A DNA stretch of 14,167 bases from Treponema sp. (GTDB lineage Bacteria; Spirochaetota; Spirochaetia; Treponematales; Breznakiellaceae). Positions 1 through 7,039 of this stretch are shown here, piece by piece. The position numbers and the translations under genes are program-made. The number at the start of each line of letters is the position of its first letter. Position 1 is the stretch's first letter. Below the pieces are notes generated by a model, which was not told the origin of the DNA, made no database searches, and was given only the letters and a program-made list of their open reading frames with translations. The stretch lies in contig JAIRNB010000240.1 of NCBI GenBank assembly GCA_031258265.1, positions 1 through 14,167 of the forward strand. Direction: 5' to 3'.

Positions 1-791
1 CCCCGGCGGTAGGTTTTTTCCAGCCGCAGGAAAAAATCTTCGTTCACCCAGCGGGCGTCCCAGGGGGCGAATTTATCGTTTGTGATGGTAAAAAGTTCAA
101 ACATACGGCGAAATTGCTCTTCTCCCGCGTCTTCGCCGTTGATAATCCTGATCGAAATTCCCTGTTCCCCATGACGCCGGTATTCTTTTCGGATATTTTT
201 CCGCTGGTTCTTTGAAAAAATCGAAAGGTAATCTTCAAAACCGGCGTATCCGGGATTTTCCCAGATATAATGGGAATGTTCCCAGGGGATATAGCCCAGC
301 GGGGGCAGGGCCTGGGCCCAGAGGGGGTCGGCAAAGAGGAGGTTAAGGCTGGCAATGCCGTTCTGACGGCATATATTTTCCGCCGCCTCCAGGATGACGG
401 CGGTTAGGGCCCCGCCGTCCAAACCGGGGGCATGGAGAAAACGATAGCCCTCCGCGGGGGTTGCCGCCGGAGCGCCGACTAATTTGGGATACCAGCGGCG
501 GCCTAGGGACTGGGCCGCCTCCGCCCAGAAGTAATCGTAGACATACTCGGCGTCGCTGTTGGTTTTAAGATAAAAGGGGGCCGCCGCGGCAAGCATATCC
601 CCCTTCCAGAGGCAGAAGTGAAGCGGATGCCAGCCGGCTTGGGGGCCGATGCTGCCGGATTCCTCAAGGGCCGCAAGCCATTCCCACTCAAGAAAGGGAA
701 GGGTCTCCGGCGTCACCAGGCTGTTCCAGTTTTTGGCGGAAACGGCGGTGATGGACCGCAGAATCTCCAACTTGTACGTTGTTTTAGCCAC
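1..791 (-). CDS. FemAB-like / DUF482 N-acyltransferase, partial (3' end beyond window)
   Basis: I translated this by hand from the minus strand; about 263 codons are present and the C-terminus lies off the left edge. The protein resembles the COG3146/DUF482 (FemAB-like, GNAT-fold) family, annotated as putative peptidoglycan-bridge or amino-acyl transferases. The actual substrate is not known. Visible family features are an N-terminal LPFLEWEWLAALEESG segment, a central KLVGAPAATPAEGYRFL segment, and HSHYIWEN followed by a basic KNQRKNIRKEYRRHG stretch, which matches the usual conserved core. The start is a GTG (791-789). It is the first start codon after the upstream in-frame stop, and no clear Shine-Dalgarno is visible. 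It overlaps the stop of the endonuclease gene upstream by 8 nt, so translational coupling is likely. The family assignment is by recognition, not by search. Confidence 0.72.
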   Translation of the reverse strand, partial: MAKTTYKLEILRSITAVSAKNWNSLVTPETLPFLEWEWLAALEESGSIGPQAGWHPLHFCLWKGDMLAAAAPFYLKTNSDAEYVYDYFWAEAAQSLGRRWYPKLVGAPAATPAEGYRFLHAPGLDGGALTAVILEAAENICRQNGIASLNLLFADPLWAQALPPLGYIPWEHSHYIWENPGYAGFEDYLSIFSKNQRKNIRKEYRRHGEQGISIRIINGEDAGEEQFRRMFELFTITNDKFAPWDARWVNEDFFLRLEKTYRR

Positions 792-1263
792 GGCCCGTGA
801 ACCCGGCGCCGCTCACCACGTCAAGCTGAACCCAGCGGACTCTCCCGGCCAGGACAGCATCCCGGACTTTCTTTTCCTGGTCGTTCAGGGCTTTGGCGGC
901 GCCGCTTTTTACTTCCAGGAAGACGATTTCGGTGATTTCCCCTTGGTTCATGCCTTTGAAAACAATAAAATCCACGGGTTTGCCGACAAAACGGCAGTCG
1001 CCGGGATCATAGGGAAAGCCGGGGAGGAGGGGGGCGATCTGCTCGGAGACAAGGCCGCCCAAAACGGCGCGGGACTGTTTAAGCCGGATTTTTACAAGGC
1101 TTTCCAGCTTGCCGGCCCGCCATTCGGCGTTTTCCCTGGCGCGGCCCTGCCGGAGTCCGATGCGGAGGCCCAGGATGAGGCTGAGAATACAGAAGGCCAA
1201 AGCCAGGGCCAGCGGGACAATCAGGGGAACGATCTGGGGGCCGAAATATTCTATGTATTTCAT
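784..1263 (-). CDS. Membrane-anchored Holliday-junction-resolvase-related endonuclease (Endonuc_Holl, COG4741)
   Basis: This is a 159-residue protein. Residues about 10-38 form a strong hydrophobic segment (VPLIVPLALALAFCILSLI), followed by a basic, coiled-coil-like stretch (about 39-65). The C-terminal domain fits the predicted endonuclease family related to Holliday junction resolvases: LPGFPYDPGDCRFVGKPVDFIVF, then EIVFLEVKSG, then LNDQEKKVRDAV and GRVRW. The D of VDF and the E and K of LEVK would be the PD-(D/E)XK catalytic residues. The activity is predicted only, and its membrane anchoring is typical of the family but unexplained. Start ATG 1263-1261 has no good Shine-Dalgarno. The 3' end overlaps the next gene by 8 nt. 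The upstream DNA is the hairpin block at 1366-1527. Confidence 0.82.
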   Translation of the reverse strand: MKYIEYFGPQIVPLIVPLALALAFCILSLILGLRIGLRQGRARENAEWRAGKLESLVKIRLKQSRAVLGGLVSEQIAPLLPGFPYDPGDCRFVGKPVDFIVFKGMNQGEITEIVFLEVKSGAAKALNDQEKKVRDAVLAGRVRWVQLDVVSGAGFTGRG

Positions 1264-1365
1264 GTACGGTAACCAGAATACCGGATTTTTGCGGGCCGGA
1301 GGAAGCGGAGTTCCGGCGGATTACGGGCGGCCCCGCTTTTACCCCTCCCGTCCCCATAGAGGCTT

Positions 1366-1527
1366 TCCCAAAACTTCAGTTTTGGGAGACAAGCTCTGCT
1401 TGTCCAGCAACCCTAAAATTCGCAGTTTTGTAAGGCTAAAAGCCTGAAAAACTGCCAAGCGGCGTTGGCCGCAAGCCTGGCCCAAAACCGTGCGCGGCAG
1501 CGCACAGTCAATTAGTTTTGGGACAGG
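1366..1527. repeat. Multi-hairpin intergenic repeat block 1
   Basis: This non-coding stretch is densely packed with perfect inverted repeats: TCCCAAAACT 1366-1375 with AGTTTTGGGA 1378-1387; GACAAGC 1388-1394 with GCTTGTC 1398-1404; GCAGTTTT 1422-1429 with AAAACTGC 1448-1455, enclosing AGGCT 1433-1437 with AGCCT 1441-1445; GCGGC 1459-1463 with GCCGC 1468-1472; and CCCAAAAC 1481-1488 with GTTTTGGG 1515-1522, enclosing TGCGC 1491-1495 with GCGCA 1500-1504. The CCCAAAAC and GTTTTGGG arms occur twice in the block. The rest of 1264-1594 holds nothing else I can identify except the downstream promoter. Confidence 0.8.
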
Positions 1528-1537
1528 CTCCATATAC

Positions 1538-1567
1538 TTGGCGAATTTCGGCGAAGACAGGTATAAT
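1538..1567 (+). promoter_or_regulatory. Sigma-70-type promoter for the bacteriohemerythrin gene
   Basis: A perfect TATAAT lies at 1562-1567. A TTGGCG at 1538-1543 (4 of 6 to TTGACA) sits 18 nt upstream. Transcription would begin near 1574, giving a leader of about 20 nt containing GGAG at 1584-1587, 7 nt before the ATG at 1595. Confidence 0.6.
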
Positions 1568-1594
1568 ACGGGCATATTTTCATGGAGACGTTGT

Positions 1595-2035
1595 ATGGGA
1601 GATCGCTTTGTCGAATGGGATGACCGGTACACCACCGGTATCCAGCTTCTTGATGATCAACACAAGGAACTTATCCGGTTTACCGATGAGTTGTTCAGTA
1701 ACTGTAACGCCGGAGACGCCGAGGCAAACGAGGCGTTTAAGAAGACCGCCCATGCCGCGGTGGAATACGTGAAAAAGCATTTTTCCGCGGAAGAAAAGAT
1801 GTTCGAAAATATTAAATATCCCCTGGCGGCGGAACACAAGAAACAGCACGAGGCTTTTGTGAAAAGGGTATTGGACGATGTGCGAAAATTTGAGGAGGGC
1901 AAAAATTTTGTCCCCCTGGCTTTCGCCCGTTTTCTGCGGGAGTGGATTCTTACCCACATTGCCGTCCATGACAAGCAGTACGCCGATTTTATTCAAAACC
2001 TGAAGCGCAAGGGGCTTTTAAGCCCCGCCTTGTGA
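1595..2035 (+). CDS. Bacteriohemerythrin
   Basis: This is a 146-residue, single-domain four-helix-bundle protein that reversibly binds O2 at a non-haem di-iron site. It probably serves oxygen sensing, buffering or delivery in the cytoplasm. All seven expected iron ligands can be placed: H23 (DDQHKEL), H62 and E66 (HFSAEE), H81 and H85 (HKKQH), and H121 and D126 (HIAVHD). The length is normal for the family. The reading frame is open back to 1490, but I chose ATG 1595 because it has GGAG 7 nt upstream, follows the TATAAT at 1562-1567, and begins with the family-typical MGDRFVEWDDRYTTG. No sensor or chemotaxis domain is attached. A 6-bp hairpin (2011-2026) lies in the last codons without a T-tract, so it is at most a weak terminator. 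The gene stands alone on the plus strand between the minus-strand gene at 784-1263 and the small lipoprotein gene. Confidence 0.93.
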   Translation: MGDRFVEWDDRYTTGIQLLDDQHKELIRFTDELFSNCNAGDAEANEAFKKTAHAAVEYVKKHFSAEEKMFENIKYPLAAEHKKQHEAFVKRVLDDVRKFEEGKNFVPLAFARFLREWILTHIAVHDKQYADFIQNLKRKGLLSPAL

Positions 2036-2078
2036 AAAAAGCGGCCCAATATGTTCTAAAATTTATAGCATTAGATAT

Positions 2079-2405
2079 ATGGAATACATGTTAAAAAAGG
2101 CAAGCCCCTGTTTAGTGTCCGCCCGCAAAGCCGGTTACTTTTTAATAATTTTATTCGCATTGTTATTATTATCTTGTTATACATATTCATATTCACCTGC
2201 CGGAGAATCCTGTCCGGCTTGTTATGGATCCGGAAAATGTAATTATTGTTTTGGAGCTGGGTATACCAAAGAAAATGGAAAATGCCGTATATGTAATGGA
2301 ACCGGAAAATGTATTGCCTGTGGAGGTTCAGGCATATATAGTCGTGTAAAGGTATTTGGCCGGAGCGGGAAATCGTATCACACAGCGAAGCGCAAGGGAT
2401 TGTAG
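2079..2405 (+). CDS. Small lipoprotein with a DnaJ-type zinc-finger (four CxxCxGxG motifs)
   Basis: This is a 108-residue protein. Residues about 18-33 form a signal peptide ending in a lipobox-like LLLLSC, so C33 is the probable lipidated cysteine and the rest would be outside the cytoplasm. Four CxxCxGxG motifs follow at residues 45-52 (CPACYGSG), 54-61 (CNYCFGAG), 69-76 (CRICNGTG) and 78-85 (CIACGGSG). They are arranged as two tight pairs, like the two zinc sites of the DnaJ cysteine-rich domain. There is no J domain or peptide-binding domain, so this is not a DnaJ. The function is unknown; a periplasmic or surface metal- or protein-binding role is inference. The start could also be ATG 2088, and neither has a strong Shine-Dalgarno. 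The coding sequence is clearly richer in A+T than its neighbours, which hints at transfer. The stop abuts hairpin block 2. Confidence 0.72.
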   Translation: MEYMLKKASPCLVSARKAGYFLIILFALLLLSCYTYSYSPAGESCPACYGSGKCNYCFGAGYTKENGKCRICNGTGKCIACGGSGIYSRVKVFGRSGKSYHTAKRKGL

Positions 2406-2407
2406 GG

Positions 2408-2533
2408 GGCGCGCAGCGCGCCACCGCAGTCCCGCCGGAGGCGGGACGAGGAGGCCGGAGCGGGGCAACGGTAGTTGCCTTCGCGGAGCCCCGCAAAGCC
2501 CGGTCCCCGCCCTCGCGGAAGCAAGGGCGGGGA
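2408..2533. repeat. Multi-hairpin intergenic repeat block 2
   Basis: This G+C-rich, non-coding block lies between convergent genes. Perfect inverted repeats are GGCGCG 2408-2413 with CGCGCC 2417-2422; GTCCCGCC 2429-2436 with GGCGGGAC 2440-2447; GCGGGG 2460-2465 with CCCCGC 2489-2494, enclosing CAAC 2466-2469 with GTTG 2474-2477; and TCCCCGCCCT 2504-2513 with AGGGCGGGGA 2524-2533. It could serve as a bidirectional transcription barrier for the genes ending at 2405 and 2546, but no T-tract follows any stem. Confidence 0.75.
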
Positions 2534-2545
2534 TGCGCCCAAAAA

Positions 2546-4639
2546 TTACGGATTTTCACGCTGGCGGAGGCTTTCTTCAAAAAGCGCGTCGGCGTCTATC
2601 TTTTTATTATCTATGTCTATCTGGGGAACGTTGTTCAGATTACGGAAAAGGATGTGGCTGCCCTCGCGGTAGGCCCAACTGTTCTCGTCGTTGACCAGAT
2701 GATCCAACACGGTGGCGAAGGCGAGGCTAAAGAAAACAAGGGTGGCGTTATTTTGCTTTTTGGGGGGCAGCAGGGCGTTCAGGCGGGTGGACACGGGGTT
2801 GGGGATGGCAAATTCGTAGGGTTCCCAGGGGTTGTCGATTCCATCGCAGGGGACCATTTTTTCCGCCCCCCCGATGCGGTTAGCCTGTTCAATGCCGGCG
2901 GCAACCAGGGCAAGGCTGCGTCTAAGGGAACGGATGACGGGGTATGCGGGTTCAATATCCTTTCTCTGAAAGGGCGGGGGAAAAAGGGTGTCAAATTTGT
3001 AATAGGGAAAAAAGAAAAGCCGCTTGATCCAGTGCAGCTCGCAGAGCAGGCGTTTGGCGTAGTTTGAACTCCGGGATTCGATGGATTGTTCGAGGATACG
3101 GCAGTATTCGCCGAGCCGGGACAGGTACTCTTTTTCAAGGGCAATATCAATAAAATTCTGCCAGGACCCAAGGATGCCGTTCAGAATTTCGTTTACCTGG
3201 ACCGGTCCGCCTTCCCCCGATACGGCCGTACCAAAGTGAACATTTCTAAGGCCCAGGAAGAGATCCTCCAAGATCCGCATGACCACCACGGCCTGCAGAA
3301 GGGGGTCGGCGGGGGAAATGAGTTCATAGTTCCTCTTAAAGTTATAAATCTCCCGGAAATAGGGATAAATATCGGGGGAACTGGAAAGCCGCTCCCAGCC
3401 GGCCTTGGGAAAGAGGGCTTCCAGGGACGCCACCCCCTGGAGTATGGCCTTACGTTCTTTTTCCTGGGCGGCTTTTTTCTCTTTGTCTTTGATTAGCTCC
3501 GGATCGCTGGGGTCCTCCTCTTTAGCCTTCCCGCTTTCTTCTTCGCTATTTTCACTATTTTCATTTTTTTCCCCAGCGTCTTCTTCGATGATGTCATTTT
3601 TACCCGCGCCAAGCTCCGCGGCCATGCCGGCGGGGTCTATCTGATCGGCCTCCGATGCGTCGATAAAGTCCATAAACCGGTTCCGGCGCGCGGAAAAAAA
3701 GGTCTCGTAGGGGATAAACCGGTCGGAAAGGAGCTTCATCAACAGGGGGTAAAGGTAATAGTGGATGTCCTGGCGCACTTCGTTAAAAGAACCCAGGGCT
3801 TCACGGATAAGGCCCTGGGCCTTTTCCTTCGCTTCCGTGGGGTTTTCCACATACAGAATCTTATAGAGCAGTTTGAACACGTTTTTGATGTGTAGATCCG
3901 TCCCCAGGTGTTCCAGGATAAACAGGGGCCGGTATACTATTTTCAGGATACCGGTAAACTCGCTGACGGTCGCATTGCGGGGATGGGCTTGAATTTTGGC
4001 CATATCGGAGGCCATTTTTTCCAGATTCCAGTACCGCAGGGTATCAAGAACGCTGTAGGCAAAGGGGCTAAGCCGCTTAATTTTTTCGTTCCGCTTCATA
4101 TTGTTCCGGGGGAAAAGGGTTCTGACGGAGGTTACAAGCTGCTCCAGTTTTCCGTAATAGCTGTTAATTTTTTTATTGATAAAGGCGGGATTCACCAGGT
4201 CCGGCGGTTCGCCGAAGATAGACAGCATCGCCATAAAAACCTGGGCCGCGGATTTGATTCTGAATTCCGGCAGGGAGCAGAACCGGTCCATTTTAACCCG
4301 CTCCAGGTAGGACGCCTTAACCGGTATAAGGGGATCGTCGGCGGGATCGGCGGGCCGGCGGGCGGCGGCTTCCTTAAGGACCCCCGCTTCGTCCTCGTTG
4401 AAGGCCAATTCAATACGGTGTTTAGGTTGATGACGGCCTGTTCCTTCCGGGCCCGCGGCGGGACCGGCCTTTTTAACAGGCCGGGTTTTTTCGGAATTTT
4501 CCTCGTCCCGTTCTACCCCCACTTCCCCGCCCAGGACCGCGGCCATCCGTTTCGCTTCCTGGACATCCGCAACGCCCAGTCTGTTCCGCAGTCTGTCCAG
4601 TTCGCCGGGGGCGTAAATTGCCTTTCCTTTCTTTGCCAT
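2546..4639 (-). CDS. Conserved-looking 697-residue protein of unknown function
   Basis: I do not recognise this protein. It is largely hydrophilic, with no signal peptide and no clear membrane segment, so it is probably cytoplasmic. Residues 1-75 are basic and low in structure (MAKKGKAIYAPGELDRLRNRL). Residues about 76-340 look alpha-helical, with several aromatic-rich segments (for example KNVFKLLYKILYVENP and IHYYLYPLLMKLLSDRF). Residues about 346-395 are a highly charged linker rich in E, K, S and N. A second helical part (about 396-697) carries FREIYNFKRNYELISP and ends in LFEESLRQRENP. The two helical halves around an acidic linker suggest a scaffold or a two-domain protein, but that is only inference. 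The start ATG 4639-4637 has a weak GGAT upstream. The gene lies 57 nt downstream of the DUF2804 gene on the same strand, so the two may share a transcript. Confidence 0.8.
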   Translation of the reverse strand: MAKKGKAIYAPGELDRLRNRLGVADVQEAKRMAAVLGGEVGVERDEENSEKTRPVKKAGPAAGPEGTGRHQPKHRIELAFNEDEAGVLKEAAARRPADPADDPLIPVKASYLERVKMDRFCSLPEFRIKSAAQVFMAMLSIFGEPPDLVNPAFINKKINSYYGKLEQLVTSVRTLFPRNNMKRNEKIKRLSPFAYSVLDTLRYWNLEKMASDMAKIQAHPRNATVSEFTGILKIVYRPLFILEHLGTDLHIKNVFKLLYKILYVENPTEAKEKAQGLIREALGSFNEVRQDIHYYLYPLLMKLLSDRFIPYETFFSARRNRFMDFIDASEADQIDPAGMAAELGAGKNDIIEEDAGEKNENSENSEEESGKAKEEDPSDPELIKDKEKKAAQEKERKAILQGVASLEALFPKAGWERLSSSPDIYPYFREIYNFKRNYELISPADPLLQAVVVMRILEDLFLGLRNVHFGTAVSGEGGPVQVNEILNGILGSWQNFIDIALEKEYLSRLGEYCRILEQSIESRSSNYAKRLLCELHWIKRLFFFPYYKFDTLFPPPFQRKDIEPAYPVIRSLRRSLALVAAGIEQANRIGGAEKMVPCDGIDNPWEPYEFAIPNPVSTRLNALLPPKKQNNATLVFFSLAFATVLDHLVNDENSWAYREGSHILFRNLNNVPQIDIDNKKIDADALFEESLRQRENP

Positions 4640-4704
4640 GTTTATATCCGTTTACACCTGTTACCTGTTTATACCCAGCCGCCCGGCCATGTCTGTTCAT
4701 ACCC
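4640..4704. repeat. Imperfect decamer repeats between two minus-strand genes
   Basis: On the plus strand the decamers GTTTATATCC (4640-4649), GTTTACACCT (4650-4659), GTTTATACCC (4667-4676) and GTTCATACCC (4695-4704) recur, with a partial copy GTTACCT (4660-4666). They fill most of the gap between the DUF2804 gene and the 697-residue gene, and the last copy covers the DUF2804 stop. They may be a regulatory site or a short slippage-derived repeat. The function is unknown. Confidence 0.5.
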
Positions 4705-5746
4705 GCAGGTAGATTTTCTCCCCGGTTCCCCAAAGATTATGCACCGGTATTTTCTCTCCCCCGGCGGACACCAGCATACCGTTGAAATACCCCAGGGGGC
4801 TTTCCAGATCGGCCCGGGAAAGAATGACATTATAGCCGCTCCGCAGCGGTTCCTGGGGGCTAAAGACCAGATCCACCATACCTTCCAAATCCTGGATGAT
4901 CCAATCCGCGTTGATTCCCTGCGGCATGGTGATTCGCACCGCCGGCAGGGGGGTTAATTCACCGTTTACCCACAGGGCGTTTTCGTTGTTCCTGTGGTTC
5001 TCCCGGGTTTGGTTTTCCGCCACGGAAAAACCGATACGCCGGCCCTTCCCGTCAAAGCCGGAGGCGGTACACCAAACCGAGGACATCCGGTAGGGATAAA
5101 AACCCTTAAAATCAAAGAAAAAACCGGAGGTCCAGGAGGGAACAAAAGAGATTCGCCGGCCCTCAAGAACCATGTCCCCCCGCACCGCGGCCATAGCCTT
5201 ATAAGCGTAAACACAGCGGCGTTCGGAAAAACTAAGGTTCACCACCAGGGGGGAACTTTCCCGCCTGTTCAAATCGTACACCAGGTGGGCCGTAAAAGAA
5301 GGCCGCCGCTTATTAGCCTTTATATCCAGGTCCACCCGGATAGTATCGGCATCCAGCCAGGTATGAATTCGAAAAAAAAATTTCATGGAATGACTGTCGA
5401 TAGAAGCGTTGTGAAGATTCTGGGGCAGCCTCCAGCCCCCAAAGGGGATCACCTTGAGGTACTTCAGTTTTTCCCCGCTTTCCTTGTTGTAAAGGAAAAC
5501 CTGGGCCACGCGGTAAAACTTGACATTCGCCAAAACAGCTTCTAAAAAATAGTGGTCGTCCTGGATAAAAAAAGATTCCCATTCTTTAATGCGGCTGTCC
5601 CGCAGAGAACGGGGCAGGGGCCACCGGTAAGGCCGGCGGATAGCAAGGAGGTCCACCCCCTCAAAAGGACCGGTCCAGGTTCCCTGCACCGGCGCCCCGT
5701 TTTCCACAGGGGAACTTTGGGGCGGACGCTGTTCCCTTATATACAT
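4697..5746 (-). CDS. DUF2804 family protein
   Basis: This is a 349-residue soluble protein with no signal peptide or membrane segment. It matches my recollection of the DUF2804 family, a group of uncharacterised proteins of about 330-370 residues: many beta-strand-like segments, a central FFFDFKGFYPYRMSSVWCTASG stretch, and a later GKGRRIGFSVAENQ and ENALWVNGELTPLP block with a pair of glycine-rich turns. The biochemical role is not established. The start ATG 5746-5744 (MYIREQRPP) has no good Shine-Dalgarno. A TATACT (5763-5758 on the minus strand) lies 11 nt upstream of the start with only a poor -35, so the promoter is uncertain. It is followed after 57 nt by the 697-residue gene on the same strand. 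Confidence 0.72.
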   Translation of the reverse strand: MYIREQRPPQSSPVENGAPVQGTWTGPFEGVDLLAIRRPYRWPLPRSLRDSRIKEWESFFIQDDHYFLEAVLANVKFYRVAQVFLYNKESGEKLKYLKVIPFGGWRLPQNLHNASIDSHSMKFFFRIHTWLDADTIRVDLDIKANKRRPSFTAHLVYDLNRRESSPLVVNLSFSERRCVYAYKAMAAVRGDMVLEGRRISFVPSWTSGFFFDFKGFYPYRMSSVWCTASGFDGKGRRIGFSVAENQTRENHRNNENALWVNGELTPLPAVRITMPQGINADWIIQDLEGMVDLVFSPQEPLRSGYNVILSRADLESPLGYFNGMLVSAGGEKIPVHNLWGTGEKIYLRV

Positions 5747-5825
5747 TTTCTTAGTTTAGTATAGACGATTTTAAGATCCGGGCAAAGTCTCTTACCAAAG
5801 GGGGAGCGCATAAATCCTAAATGCC

Positions 5826-5920
5826 GGGGCCGCAGCGATCCGGGCGCGGCTTTCTTTAACGCGGCCCCCCCTCGTTTCGTAGTCCTCCCGGGCTTCGCCC
5901 GGTCCGGTCTACTCCACTAC
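5826..5920. repeat. Multi-hairpin repeat block 3, overlapping the 3' end of the radical SAM gene
   Basis: Perfect inverted repeats are GGGGCCGC 5826-5833 with GCGGCCCC 5861-5868, and GTAGT 5879-5883 with ACTAC 5916-5920, the latter enclosing CCGGGC 5888-5893 with GCCCGG 5897-5902 around a TTC loop. The right part lies inside the radical SAM reading frame and encodes its unusual Gly/Arg-rich tail. The left part is intergenic. The rest of 5747-5825 shows nothing further I can identify. Confidence 0.65.
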
Positions 5921-7034
5921 CCCCCCTCTGCGGACTCAGGACATCAGTCCCTGTATACGCAAGGTCTTTCCAGTGCCAGACAGGCCGGGAAAGGCGGGAA
6001 GAAAAGGGGTTTGTCCGGTTAAAATCGGGCAGCCAGTCCCGGCCTGTTACCGGTTCCTGGTAGAAACCCTCATCGATCCCCCGTTCCGCAAGCCAGTCCA
6101 TGACCTGATCGTACTCCTCCCGGATAAGGCGGCGCTGGGGCCCGGTGTCCCGAGGAACCCCGCCGGGAGAGCCGGGACAGGGGGTATATTGAGTCATCAG
6201 GGAAAGCAGGGCCCGGCCCCGGGCGTAACGGCTGAACCATTCAATAACATCCCGGGTGGATTCCAGACAGCCGGGGATGATAAGGTGCCGGATAATAACC
6301 CCCTTTGCCAAAACCGGCGCCGCCGGCTTGGGGGAAGGGCGGGAACTTTCCGGGGAAAGCCCGGCGGAAACCGGGAGGGGGACAGGGTCCTTCCACTTAA
6401 GCTCCCCCTGAAAACTAAGCATCCGCAGAACGGCGGCCCGGGCGTGTTCAGGGTAATCGGGGGCCTGGAAAAACCGTTCCCCCAGGCGGGTATCCAGGGT
6501 TTTCAGGTCTGGGAGGTACACGTCCACCCGGTCCCGCAGCATATCCAGGGCCGCTTCCCCTTCATAGGCCGATGAATTCCACAATACCGGGATGTCCAGG
6601 CCCCGGTCCCTGGCCCTGTCCAGGGCGGCGGCAATAGCGGGGACGGCATGACTCCCGGTTACAATATTGATGTTTTCCGCCCCGGCTTTTTGAAGGGCCA
6701 GGGTAATGGCGGTAAATTCCGCCCCGTCCACGGGCCGCCCCATACCGTCCCGGGAAATCTGATAATTTTGGCAGAAACCGCAGCCCAAATTGCATCCCGT
6801 TACAAAAATTGTCCCGGAACCGCCCCTGCCGCTGACCGGAGGTTCCTCCCCCCGGTGAATAGAAGCCGATGCCAGCCGCAGGACCGAAGATTCTCCGCAG
6901 CAGCCGGAGCCAGCGCGTCTACCCGCTCTGGTCCCTGCCGTGGGAAGCGACAGGCGGTTTACCCCGCAGGCCCTGGGACAAAGCAGACAGGGGGAATAGG
7001 GGGAAGACGCAGGGGAAGGGGAAATCTCCGCCAC
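5856..7034 (-). CDS. PflA-like radical SAM protein (COG1313 type)
   Basis: This is a 392-residue radical SAM iron-sulphur protein. C81, C85 and C88 in GCNLGCGFCQN form the CxxxCxxC site for the SAM-binding [4Fe-4S] cluster. The N-terminal CLLCPRACGVNR (C16, C19, C23) plus GCCG (C45-C46) is typical of the COG1313 group of proteins related to pyruvate formate-lyase activating enzyme. Further family features are NIVTGSHAVPAI, VLWNSSAYEG, VDVYLPDLKTLD and VIIRHLIIPG, then the conserved MTQYTPCP. The substrate is not known. The start is GTG 7034-7032, the first start codon after an in-frame TAG; no clear Shine-Dalgarno is visible. The last 20 or so residues (RGGSGVDRTGRSPGGLRNEGGPR region) come from a hairpin repeat and are unlike the family, so the original stop may have been displaced. 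It lies downstream of the recF/DUF721 cluster. Confidence 0.87.
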   Translation of the reverse strand: MAEISPSPASSPYSPCLLCPRACGVNRLSLPTAGTRAGRRAGSGCCGESSVLRLASASIHRGEEPPVSGRGGSGTIFVTGCNLGCGFCQNYQISRDGMGRPVDGAEFTAITLALQKAGAENINIVTGSHAVPAIAAALDRARDRGLDIPVLWNSSAYEGEAALDMLRDRVDVYLPDLKTLDTRLGERFFQAPDYPEHARAAVLRMLSFQGELKWKDPVPLPVSAGLSPESSRPSPKPAAPVLAKGVIIRHLIIPGCLESTRDVIEWFSRYARGRALLSLMTQYTPCPGSPGGVPRDTGPQRRLIREEYDQVMDWLAERGIDEGFYQEPVTGRDWLPDFNRTNPFSSRLSRPVWHWKDLAYTGTDVLSPQRGGSGVDRTGRSPGGLRNEGGPR

Positions 7035-7039
7035 AGGGC

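Noticed and set aside
649..1272. Plus-strand open frame of 207 codons
   Set aside because: It is antisense to the endonuclease gene, which has recognisable catalytic motifs. The plus-strand product has none.
1490..1594. 35-codon N-terminal extension of hemerythrin
   Set aside because: It runs through the hairpin block and the promoter; the ATG at 1595 has the Shine-Dalgarno and the family N-terminus.
2011..2026. Intrinsic terminator of the hemerythrin gene
   Set aside because: The 6-bp hairpin is inside the last codons and is followed by A-rich, not T-rich, sequence.
3908..4957. Plus-strand open frame of 349 codons
   Set aside because: It lies antisense across the 697-residue gene and the DUF2804 gene, has no family-like sequence, and arises from GC-biased codon use of the genes opposite.
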